This document shows positions 1 to 5,584 of a DNA stretch of 5,979 nucleotides, one piece after another (position 1 is the stretch's first letter; every line of letters begins with the position of its first letter). The notes under the pieces are model-generated. The model was not told the DNA's origin. It made no database searches and was given only the letters and a program-made list of their open reading frames with translations. The stretch spans positions 1 to 5,979 of the forward strand of contig JAKBAC010000185.1 in the NCBI GenBank assembly GCA_021809365.1. The letters are read 5' to 3'. A program made the position numbers and the translations under genes. Source of the stretch: Planctomycetota bacterium (GTDB lineage: Bacteria; Planctomycetota; Phycisphaerae; WQYP01).

Positions 1-23
1 AAATGTCCCGTATGCGCGGCGGA

Positions 24-61
24 GGATCGAGCCGACTCTCAATAATGAGTCTGCGAGATCC
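24..61. other. Small hairpin in left intergenic region
   Basis: Two nested complementary pairs are visible: GGATC (24-28) with GATCC (57-61), and GACTC (34-38) with GAGTC (47-51). They are separated by 5-base internal-loop sides and an 8-base loop, TCAATAAT. No T-run follows on either strand, so it does not look like a terminator. It lies in the gene-free stretch beyond the xseA stop codon, close to the larger inverted repeat at 102-209, and may belong to the same repeat element. The pairing is plain in the sequence; its role is unknown. Confidence 0.4.
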
Positions 62-101
62 GACAACAAAGCAGACGGGGCATTTCAGGCCCACCCCGCG
101 G

Positions 102-209
102 GGCGGCGTGCTTTTTGGCCCCCCTCAGCGGCGCGGCTCCTCGGAGTACCATCCGTGTCAGGTACGCCATCGTCGCCGCTTCTTGACGGTGGCCAAAAAT
201 CACGCCGTC
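102..209. repeat. Long imperfect inverted repeat downstream of xseA
   Basis: The outer arms are 102-120 and 191-209; 17 of 19 bases are complementary, including a shared TTTTTGGCC/GGCCAAAAA block. Inside are further pairs: AGCGGCG with CGCCGCT, and GTACC (145-149) with GGTAC (161-165). The whole 108 bases could fold into one long interrupted hairpin. The inner part contains GTGTCAGGTAC (155-165), which is also the core of the palindrome at 5446-5499. On the minus strand it follows xseA directly, so it could end that transcript, or be a decayed mobile-element end or MITE-like repeat. No transposase is visible. Confidence 0.55.
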
Positions 210-238
210 GCAACCCGGCGATTACTCGGACAGGCTCC
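208..238. repeat. Direct repeat copy A, abutting the xseA stop
   Basis: This 31-base stretch matches 1960-1991 in the same orientation, with about three mismatches and one inserted base. The core ATTACTCGGACAGG (221-234) is identical in both copies. Its right edge coincides with the first base of the xseA stop codon region (238-240), so on the minus strand the reading is TAG followed at once by the repeat. Matching copies either side of one gene suggest a dispersed intergenic repeat or the end of a mobile element. The family is not identified. Confidence 0.65.
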
Positions 239-1926
239 TAAGAAACAACACTGCCGATTGAGCCATCCGCAGTGCGCGTTTGAATACCTTCCCCTGAACT
301 AACCTGTGCAGCACTTTTTATCACCAAGCCCCTGGCATCGGTGGTAATAGTGAAACCGCGTTTGAGCACCTGCATCGGCCCGGCAAGTTCCAACTGTTTC
401 TCCAAATCCGCCAACCGTTGTCCGCTGAACTGCTGCTTATGATGTAGGGCGGAAGCAAGGTGCATATTGAAACCAAGAAGCATGGCCTGATATTTCGCAT
501 ACTGGCTCTGCGGGCCATGACGCCGCAAACCGGCCACATCTTCCGCCAGACGGTCATGGGCCTGACGCGTAAATTCCCTACCGCCCTGCCGCAGGTGTTG
601 GGTGGCGTTGTCCAGCCGCCGCCAGCCCTGGGCGATTGCATGGCGCGGTTCGATGCCGGCAATCTGTCGGCCCGCACTATCAATTTTTCGTGTTGCGGCG
701 TGGACCAGTCGCGAAATCCATTCCGCCATTTGGGCCCGCTGTTGTTCCAGAACGTGCCGACTATCCCCGCAGCGCGCGGTCAATTCGCGCATCAGCAAAT
801 CCGCCAGCGCTGCCACCTGATTCTCCAAGGCTGCTTTTTCCGCAACTACCAGCGCCACGACCCCCGTGGGCGTGGGGCCGCGCAAATCCGCGACAAGGTC
901 CGCAATAGTAATATCCGGTTCATGGCCAATACCCGTGGCGATGGGGATATTGCTATGCACAATCGCCCGGGCCACAGCTTCCTCATTGAAAGCCCATAAA
1001 TCCTCCAGCGACCCGCCCCCGCGCACCAGCAGAATGACATCCACGCCGCCAATGGCCCCAGCGTGCTGATTCACCAATTCAATGCCCCGCACAATAGCCC
1101 CGGCTGCCGCCGCTCCCTGCACCTGAACCGGCAGGAGCATAATATGTAGATCGGGGAAGCGCCGGTACGCCGTCGTTAAGACATCATGAAATACATCACC
1201 CGTGGCACTGGTGATGACGACAATATGCAGCGGCACCGGCGGAAGGGGCCGCTTGCGGGCGGCCTCAAACAAGCCTTCCGCGCGCAACTTGTCACAGAGT
1301 TGCCGAAAAGCTAAATCCAATTCACCGGCACCCTGTGGAATCAAGGAACTGACATATAACTGCAGACGCCCCTGGGCTTCATATAGTTTCACCGCGCCTT
1401 CGGCGATCACGGCAAGGCCGTCGGCGGGATTGAATCGAAGCTTTTCGAGATCATTACGCCACATCATGCAGGGCAATTCTGACCGCTGATCTTTAAGTTT
1501 GAAAAAGGCGTGGCCCTTACTGTACACATTAAAGTTGGATATTTCCCCGCGCACACGCAATATGGGCGGCAACTGCGACTGGATCACGCGACCTATAAGT
1601 CCATTGATTTCGCTGACTGAACGCACCGGTGCCGCTGCGGAAGGCGCTATGGCAGATTGGCGAGGGGGGATATTCGGCTCTGATACAGGATTCTCCGTCC
1701 CGCGTGCAGGTGCAGACTCCGCAGCAGAGGAATTATCGGCGGTTAGCAATTCCTCGGGCACCGGTTCGCGAGCCGCCGGCTTTATGCCGCCGGGCGTTTT
1801 TGAATCGTCGGATCGCCTGGAGGCACTAGCGCGTTTGCCGTGCGATTTATCGGGAGTATCAAACAAAGCCTGGTCGAATAATCCGCCGCTCATTACCGGA
1901 GTCTCCATTATGGGCGATTCCATCAT
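238..1926 (-). CDS. xseA: Exodeoxyribonuclease VII large subunit
   Basis: This is the catalytic large subunit of exonuclease VII, which with several XseB subunits degrades single-stranded DNA from both ends into oligonucleotides in the cytoplasm, in repair. The 562-residue product shows, in order: a low-complexity Ala/Pro/Ser-rich extension (1 to about 100); an OB-fold (about 102-195, with LRVRGEISNF at 123-132); and the nuclease core (about 205-360). The core has VVITSATGDVFHDVL, the signature RGGGSLEDLWAFNEE (302-316) and GHEPDITIADLVADLRGPTPT (335-354). A long helical coiled-coil region (about 362-512) binds XseB in the family, and the family C-terminal segment LKRGFTITTD starts at 521. 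Usual members are about 400-460 residues, so the extension is extra. The family segment APTPxAAAE reads GPTPTGVVA here. The ATG at 1926 lacks a ribosome binding site; Met12 (near 1893) has GGAG upstream and is a rival start. The nearby repeat copies flank the gene. Confidence 0.95.
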   Translation of the reverse strand: MMESPIMETPVMSGGLFDQALFDTPDKSHGKRASASRRSDDSKTPGGIKPAAREPVPEELLTADNSSAAESAPARGTENPVSEPNIPPRQSAIAPSAAAPVRSVSEINGLIGRVIQSQLPPILRVRGEISNFNVYSKGHAFFKLKDQRSELPCMMWRNDLEKLRFNPADGLAVIAEGAVKLYEAQGRLQLYVSSLIPQGAGELDLAFRQLCDKLRAEGLFEAARKRPLPPVPLHIVVITSATGDVFHDVLTTAYRRFPDLHIMLLPVQVQGAAAAGAIVRGIELVNQHAGAIGGVDVILLVRGGGSLEDLWAFNEEAVARAIVHSNIPIATGIGHEPDITIADLVADLRGPTPTGVVALVVAEKAALENQVAALADLLMRELTARCGDSRHVLEQQRAQMAEWISRLVHAATRKIDSAGRQIAGIEPRHAIAQGWRRLDNATQHLRQGGREFTRQAHDRLAEDVAGLRRHGPQSQYAKYQAMLLGFNMHLASALHHKQQFSGQRLADLEKQLELAGPMQVLKRGFTITTDARGLVIKSAAQVSSGEGIQTRTADGSIGSVVS

Positions 1927-1959
1927 ACGCGATTTTATTGGTTTGGCGATTCAGACGCA

Positions 1960-1991
1960 TCGCAATCCGGGCCATTACTCGGACAGGTTCC
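1960..1991. repeat. Direct repeat copy B, upstream of xseA
   Basis: This 32-base stretch is the second copy of the repeat at 208-238, in the same orientation, and carries the identical core ATTACTCGGACAGG (1974-1987). It begins about 34 bases upstream of the annotated xseA start, so it lies in the xseA promoter or leader. Similarity fades beyond the stretch on both sides. The long inverted repeat next to copy A is not present here, so only the end sequence is shared. Confidence 0.65.
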
Positions 1992-2216
1992 GGTGCTTCA
2001 CGTCCCAGAAGAGTTTTCTCTCATTTTTGTATTAACGTTTCGCCCCATGTGGTTCGATAGAAGTATTAACATTTTGGTTTCCTGCGGTTTTGACATATCA
2101 CAGAGCCGCATCGACGAACGAGAGTTGAATAATTTAATCCTGCCGCGGGGCAGATTCTTCATGGTCTGGCGTTGTAATTCCAGAGTGAGGAAGTTCCGCC
2201 CTATCCGCGGCTCTTT

Positions 2217-2221
2217 GGAGG
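2217..2221 (+). promoter_or_regulatory. Ribosome binding site that fixes the start at 2230
   Basis: GGAGG lies 8 bases before the ATG at 2230, with a run of T between them. This is a strong Shine-Dalgarno match and decides against the longer frame starting with GTG at 1993. Confidence 0.85.
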
Positions 2222-2229
2222 TTTTTTTC

Positions 2230-3552
2230 ATGAGAGGTTGGAAGACAGTTTACGGTGACGGCTACGCGGTTGAAATTCCCAGCGACTTCACCGCCGTGCA
2301 GCGTGATGACGGCCATCTGCTGATTCATGATCCGTCCGAGAGCATTCAAATGGAATTGCAAATGACCGCCGGCAGCGATCAGGCAGAGGGATCTGATCGG
2401 CCCGGCGGACAATATACCGAGGCGGTTTCGCCGGTGAATTCGCGGCAGGCGTTGGCCCGATTCAAACAATGGCTGGCGCGCTATAACACGATGCGTATAA
2501 CTGAACCGGCCAAACTTGTACTGGGCATGCACCACGTCACCTGCACCGCGCAAGGCACCGATTGCAAGGGTATGTTTTCGGTTTTGGCTCGCAAAATCAT
2601 GAAGAAACAAGCCACAACGGGTGCCCGCTTCTGGGCCGTTTTTCATGGACAGGATGTGATTTTCGCCTCCTGCCGCGGACCGTATGACGCGGTCAATTTC
2701 CTTAAACCTGTTGAGGACGGCATCATCGCAGCGGTGCGTGTGGGCGTGCGTGACACGCTTAAAAGTCCCTTTATTCAGGCGGTGGTGGATCTCGCGAAAG
2801 ATATTGCGCCCGCGACATCGGTAGCCCCGGTGGATGATCAGACGATCAGCGTCGGGGGGATGCGCATCCGGGTTTCGCCGCTGCATCACACGTTTATGGA
2901 GCAACCGGAACAACTGGCGGAAAATGTCAAACGCTTTTTTGATGAACTGATGGTGCAGGACCCGGAACAGGATAGTGCCGTGGCCGATGATCCATGGTCT
3001 TTGGTGCGCAGTGAAATATTTCCGGTTCTGTTGCCCCGCACGTTGGCCGCCAAACTGCCAGCTTCAGTCATGCTTGAAGAATGGATCAATGATTTAATTA
3101 TTGGTTATCAGGTTAAATCACACACCACGCTGGTAAGCATGGAAGATTGTCGGCTCTGGGGGGTGGACCAGGAAACCCTGCACGAACATGCCATGAGCAA
3201 TATTCTTCGCGACACGCGCGAACTCAATATGACCGGCGGCCGATGCGATAACTATACGCTGTTCAGTTTCCCGATTGAGCATCCGCACAATGCCGCCCGC
3301 ATCATGCTTCCCCTGGTACAGAAGCATCTGCGGCCGCACCTGGGAAAGAACTTCTATATGGCCGCGCCGGACCGGGATGTGCTGCTGGCATTCTCCTGTG
3401 ATGATGAAGAAACACTTAAATGGTTCCGGCATCAGGTGGAAGTGCGTTATACAAAATCAGCTAACCCATTAAGCGATAAATTATTTCTCATTACGCCCGA
3501 CGGCGTCGTCGGGGATACCTATGGCTCTGAAAAGGAGGATCATCCAGAGTAA
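2230..3552 (+). CDS. DUF1444 (YtpQ-like) protein with extra N-terminal half
   Basis: The product is a 440-residue soluble protein of unknown function. It has no signal peptide or membrane segment. Residues about 255-430 resemble DUF1444, the family of Bacillus YtpQ. The matching landmarks are a PVLLPR block (265-270), the strand-rich LIIGYQVKSHTTLVSMED (289-306), LWGVDQETLHEHAMSNI (309-325), the Ala-Arg-Ile-Met-Leu-Pro run (355-361), PDRDVLLAF (380-388) and NPLSDKLFLI (412-421). The first ~170 residues (GYAVEIPSDF, then FKQWLARY and a beta-rich stretch) recall the small domain of PsbP/DUF1795-type proteins, but this is a weak impression. The ATG at 2230 is chosen because of GGAGG at 2217-2221. 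The gene is monocistronic: it diverges from xseA and is closed by the terminator at 3606-3658. The coding call is firm, the DUF1444 assignment is recalled rather than searched, and no function is claimed. Confidence 0.88.
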   Translation: MRGWKTVYGDGYAVEIPSDFTAVQRDDGHLLIHDPSESIQMELQMTAGSDQAEGSDRPGGQYTEAVSPVNSRQALARFKQWLARYNTMRITEPAKLVLGMHHVTCTAQGTDCKGMFSVLARKIMKKQATTGARFWAVFHGQDVIFASCRGPYDAVNFLKPVEDGIIAAVRVGVRDTLKSPFIQAVVDLAKDIAPATSVAPVDDQTISVGGMRIRVSPLHHTFMEQPEQLAENVKRFFDELMVQDPEQDSAVADDPWSLVRSEIFPVLLPRTLAAKLPASVMLEEWINDLIIGYQVKSHTTLVSMEDCRLWGVDQETLHEHAMSNILRDTRELNMTGGRCDNYTLFSFPIEHPHNAARIMLPLVQKHLRPHLGKNFYMAAPDRDVLLAFSCDDEETLKWFRHQVEVRYTKSANPLSDKLFLITPDGVVGDTYGSEKEDHPE

Positions 3553-3605
3553 CAACCCTCGGCAGCCAACCGTCGAGTAACAACAACGGAAGGCTCCCTC
3601 CTCAA

Positions 3606-3658
3606 GACACCGGCGGATTGTTGGAAGAAGGCCCAACATTACCGCCGGTGTCATTTTT
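3606..3658 (+). terminator. Rho-independent terminator of the DUF1444 gene
   Basis: An 11-base perfect outer stem (3606-3616 with 3642-3652, GACACCGGCGG) encloses a second stem (TGTTGG 3619-3624 with CCAACA 3633-3638) and an 8-base loop. Five T follow at 3654-3658. It starts 54 bases after the stop codon of the upstream gene. The GC-rich stem and T-tract on the plus strand make it a convincing terminator, which also means the next gene needs its own promoter. Confidence 0.85.
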
Positions 3659-3752
3659 ATAGGCGTAAAGTCTTATAAGCGGTGGAAACGCATAAATGTT
3701 GGAAATAATTTTGCGTTGTGAACCGGTTTAGTTTAGAGTAAGTATGTATGTC

Positions 3753-4080
3753 GACAGCGGGATTGCGGTACGCGTTGCCATAAGGACGTTACCGCAGTGA
3801 ATTCTGGTGATTCGTCGCTGCCAACAGAGGAGGGTCGAAGGAAGGGCATTTCGACGCTGGAGCCGCATGTAAGGCTCTCGGCGAAAAGCTCTTGTGAAGG
3901 GTACCCAGGCCGGCTTTGGAGCCGGCAGGTGCTGTAGAACTGTCGTCAGGCTGATGGCAAATGAGTGTTTCTGGTGAGTTACGCAAGGAGGCGTCCGAGG
4001 TTGAAGATAACAACCTTGTAAGGCCACGTCTTGTCCAAGAGCCTGCGAGAGAGAGGTGTTTAGTGTCTGGTGTCAACCCA
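3753..4080 (+). ncRNA. Candidate structured RNA, HEARO/IscB omega-RNA-like
   Basis: At least five stems are packed into about 320 bases. TGCGGTA (3764-3770) pairs with TACCGCA (3790-3796), and GTCGAA (3834-3839) with TTCGAC (3850-3855). GAGCC (3860-3864) pairs with GGCTC (3873-3877), and GCCGGCT (3909-3915) with AGCCGGC (3920-3926, loop TTGG). A stacked pair follows: AGGCGT (3989-3994) with ACGTCT (4026-4031) around CGAGGTTG (3996-4003) with CAACCTTG (4011-4018). Possible outer pairing is CAGCG (3755-3759) with CGCTG (3816-3820). The region starts after the terminator at 3658, so it is probably transcribed separately. The overall look and length recall HEARO, the noncoding RNA partner of IscB nucleases; this is memory, not a search. 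No IscB is present, so it would be an orphan copy or, alternatively, the structured leader of the GGDEF gene. I see no c-di-GMP riboswitch consensus. Ends are approximate. Confidence 0.5.
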
Positions 4081-5226
4081 ATGGATCCGTCGGCCCCAGG
4101 GGGGCCTCCACGGCCCGCATTTGAGATATTTCGGCCGGTGCCCAATGTTGCGCCTGGGCGCTCGGCAAAACCACCGAAGCGCGATGGCAAAGTTACCACC
4201 TCATCACCGGCGGAAAAAGCGGCTGAGACCCCTGATACAGCTTCCGAACCCCTGGCGGATATTCTGGCCGATCAAGATCAAGCCGGTGCAGCGGCCTCCG
4301 GATCCGCTACCTTGAAAATCCCCATGCAGGCCCAGATCACCCTGACCCAGGAAATGCAAACCGGACACCGGGACATTCAAACCGTCGCATTGGAAATATT
4401 GCAAAGTAATTTTCGCTGGCCGGGATACTTAAAAATTGAACCTCCCGGTTCCGAGCAGGCGCAACTATTTCCCGTTGGGGCGGAAAAGGCCTGTGCCGTA
4501 TTGCAGCATCGAGGAATTAATTTTGGCACGCTGATATTGGAAGGCACCGCCAAAAGCACGCGGATTACCGATCAGCTTCAGCAATCAGCCGCCTGGCTTA
4601 CAGCCATGCTGCTATTGAACCGCAATTTCAAAAATCTCCGTCGCCTGGCGGATACTGATGAATTATCCGGTGCGTACAATCGACGCTACTTCATGGAAAA
4701 TGTCCCCCATCTGCTGGATCGGGCGCGGCGGGACCGCTTCTGTGTAACGATTCTGTTATTTGATATTGACGATTTCAAGCAATACAACGACCAGTTTGGT
4801 CATGCCGCGGGCGATGCCATTATCCGTGAAGTTATCCGCCTGCTGCGGCATTGCACCCGCAACCGGGATATGGTGGCACGCGTGGGGGGCGATGAATTTG
4901 CCGTGGTATTCTGGGATGAAGGCGGCCCCCGACAGCCTGATTCACAACATCCGCGGACGGTGTTAAATATTGCCCAGCGGTTCCGCAAAGCTGTGGCCGA
5001 ACACCCATGGAACGCCGACGGCGGCCCGATTTCGGGAAAATTAAGCATCAGCGGCGGCCTGGCCACATTCCCCTGGGATGCCCAGAATCTTACCGATCTG
5101 CTGGCCGTGGCGGATCAGGAACTCATGCGTGCCAAATCCATCGGCAAGAATGCCATCGTCCTGGCCGGCCCCGCCGGCAGCCGCGATATCGACGAAGCGA
5201 AATCGCCGCCCTTCGAAGGCAACTGA
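4081..5226 (+). CDS. Diguanylate cyclase with GGDEF domain
   Basis: The product makes cyclic di-GMP from two GTP in the cytoplasm. From the ATG at 4081 it has 381 residues. The Pro/Ala-rich stretch 1-80 looks disordered. Residues about 85-180 include GINFGTLILEG and a helix AAWLTAMLLLNRNF, resembling the C-terminal half of a GAF-like sensor. Then come the DTDELSGAYNRRYF switch segment (191-204) and the catalytic domain, with FDIDDFKQYNDQFGHAAGD (227-245), ARVGGDEFAVVF (266-277, GGDEF at 269-273) and LSISGGLATFPWD (321-333). The family GGDEF signature is intact, so activity is expected. RNRD (260-263), five residues before GGDEF, fits the RxxD inhibitory site for product feedback. There is no membrane segment. 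Other in-frame starts are GTG at 4063, with GAGAGG 6 bases before it, and ATG at 3961; starting at 3961 would translate most of the stem pairs at 3989-4031, so it is disfavoured. Confidence 0.92.
   Translation: MDPSAPGGPPRPAFEIFRPVPNVAPGRSAKPPKRDGKVTTSSPAEKAAETPDTASEPLADILADQDQAGAAASGSATLKIPMQAQITLTQEMQTGHRDIQTVALEILQSNFRWPGYLKIEPPGSEQAQLFPVGAEKACAVLQHRGINFGTLILEGTAKSTRITDQLQQSAAWLTAMLLLNRNFKNLRRLADTDELSGAYNRRYFMENVPHLLDRARRDRFCVTILLFDIDDFKQYNDQFGHAAGDAIIREVIRLLRHCTRNRDMVARVGGDEFAVVFWDEGGPRQPDSQHPRTVLNIAQRFRKAVAEHPWNADGGPISGKLSISGGLATFPWDAQNLTDLLAVADQELMRAKSIGKNAIVLAGPAGSRDIDEAKSPPFEGN
4087..4113 (+). other. GC hairpin at the start of the GGDEF gene
   Basis: CCGT (4087-4090) pairs with ACGG (4110-4113), and GGCCCC (4092-4097) with GGGGCC (4101-4106) across a 3-base loop. 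It lies 6 bases inside the coding region if translation starts at 4081. It may belong to the structured RNA upstream or slow initiation of the GGDEF gene; it has no T-run, so it is not a terminator. Confidence 0.55.
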
Positions 5227-5271
5227 ACCAAATCTCCCATCCTGAAAAGCAAAACCGCGATATACCTGTTT

Positions 5272-5295
5272 AGCTCAATGCGGCAGCGTTGAGTT
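5272..5295. terminator. Weak terminator-like hairpin after the GGDEF gene
   Basis: AGCTCAATGC pairs with GCGTTGAGTT (one A-T, two G-T and seven Watson-Crick pairs in all) around the tetraloop GGCA, about 46 bases after the stop codon. The sequence after it, GTTCG, is only slightly T-rich, so termination would be weak. The stronger palindrome at 5446-5499 may be the true terminator. Confidence 0.4.
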
Positions 5296-5426
5296 GTTCG
5301 CGGAAACCCGGCCTGCTGACACAATACGTTCCCGCCCGTCGCGACAGGTGCCGCGCGCACCGTATAAGAGTGCGGGCTATTCCCATGACCGCATTCCGCA
5401 TCCAACCGCGACGCTTCCGCGCCGGG

Positions 5427-5518
5427 CTAACGGCCGTTGCCGTGGAAAAAAAGGTGTCAGGTACCTTTTCCAAAAAAAAGGTACCTGACACCTTTTTTTG
5501 AGCCGTGACCGCCGTTAG
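5427..5518. repeat. Outer inverted repeat around the central palindrome
   Basis: CTAACGGC (5427-5434) is perfectly complementary to GCCGTTAG (5511-5518), and the midpoint falls on the centre of the inner palindrome. The bases between the outer and inner arms also show loose complementarity (GGCCGTTGCCGTGG against GAGCCGTGACCGCC). The structure looks like one palindrome nested inside another, as if the inner one had entered, or grown inside, an older hairpin. Confidence 0.6.
5446..5499. terminator. Perfect palindrome, bidirectional terminator
   Basis: Two perfectly complementary 24-base arms, 5446-5469 and 5476-5499, flank the loop CCAAAA. Each arm carries the GTGTCAGGTACC core and ends in a seven-base A-tract or T-tract outside. 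Because of this symmetry it ends in a T-tract on both strands, as expected between two genes that converge on it (GGDEF on the plus strand, GH28 on the minus strand). The core GTGTCAGGTAC also occurs at 155-165. It resembles REP-type or BIME-type dispersed palindromes. A dispersed repeat is inferred; only two sites are visible here. Confidence 0.85.
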
Positions 5519-5584
5519 AGTTGTCCGCGGATTGCAGTTTGATTACGCGATGGGCGTTTGACCGTCGCGACCGGCACGCTCCAT

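Larger units (their letters stand above)
1..237. other. Gene-free left edge, repeat-rich
   Basis: No convincing gene is seen here. A 43-codon minus-strand frame (170 down to 39) and a longer plus-strand frame (3-302) exist, but neither has a ribosome binding site or recognisable residues, and both run through the inverted repeats. In particular, there is no exonuclease VII small subunit (xseB, usually about 80 residues) in the place directly downstream of xseA where it is often found. The stretch is GC-rich and contains the hairpins and repeats listed separately. Confidence 0.5.
1927..2229. other. Divergent intergenic region, xseA and DUF1444 gene
   Basis: These 303 bases separate two divergent genes and must hold both promoters. 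A TTGACA hexamer occurs at 2090-2095 on the plus strand, but no good -10 box lies 16-18 bases after it, so no promoter is called. Direct repeat copy B lies near the xseA side. The plus-strand frame of the downstream gene stays open back to a GTG at 1993. That upstream part would run through the repeat edge and has no ribosome binding site, so it is treated as noncoding. Confidence 0.5.
5227..5584. other. Convergent intergenic region
   Basis: About 358 bases lie between the two convergent genes. They contain the weak hairpin at 5272-5295, a small CGCAC/GTGCG stem (5356-5360 with 5370-5374) and the nested palindromes at 5427-5518. Minus-strand frames exist (for example 43 codons at 5401-5270), but they lack a ribosome binding site and recognisable content, so no gene is called. 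Confidence 0.5.

Noticed and set aside
39..170. 43-residue minus-strand open frame inside the inverted repeat
   Set aside because: No ribosome binding site is seen, it spans the hairpin arms, and its Arg-rich content looks like translated repeat DNA.
3..302. Plus-strand 99-codon open frame
   Set aside because: It runs through the inverted repeats and the direct repeat and overlaps the end of xseA, and it has no ribosome binding site and no recognisable protein content.
2090..2095. TTGACA as a -35 box upstream of the DUF1444 gene
   Set aside because: No TATAAT-like sequence lies 16-18 bases after it; the nearest AT-rich run is too far away.
1993..2229. N-terminal extension of the DUF1444 protein from a GTG
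   Set aside because: GGAGG at 2217-2221 fits the ATG at 2230, and the extension would start at the edge of the direct repeat with no ribosome binding site.
2134..2913. 259-codon minus-strand open frame
   Set aside because: It is the antisense shadow of the DUF1444 gene, which has the ribosome binding site and family-like motifs.
3753..4080. c-di-GMP riboswitch (GEMM) controlling the GGDEF gene
   Set aside because: A link would be natural, but I cannot find the GEMM conserved blocks in order, and the stem pattern differs. Kept only as an alternative within the RNA candidate.
5270..5401. 43-residue minus-strand frame in the convergent intergenic region
   Set aside because: There is no clear ribosome binding site, it ends inside the 5272-5295 hairpin, and its content is not recognisable.
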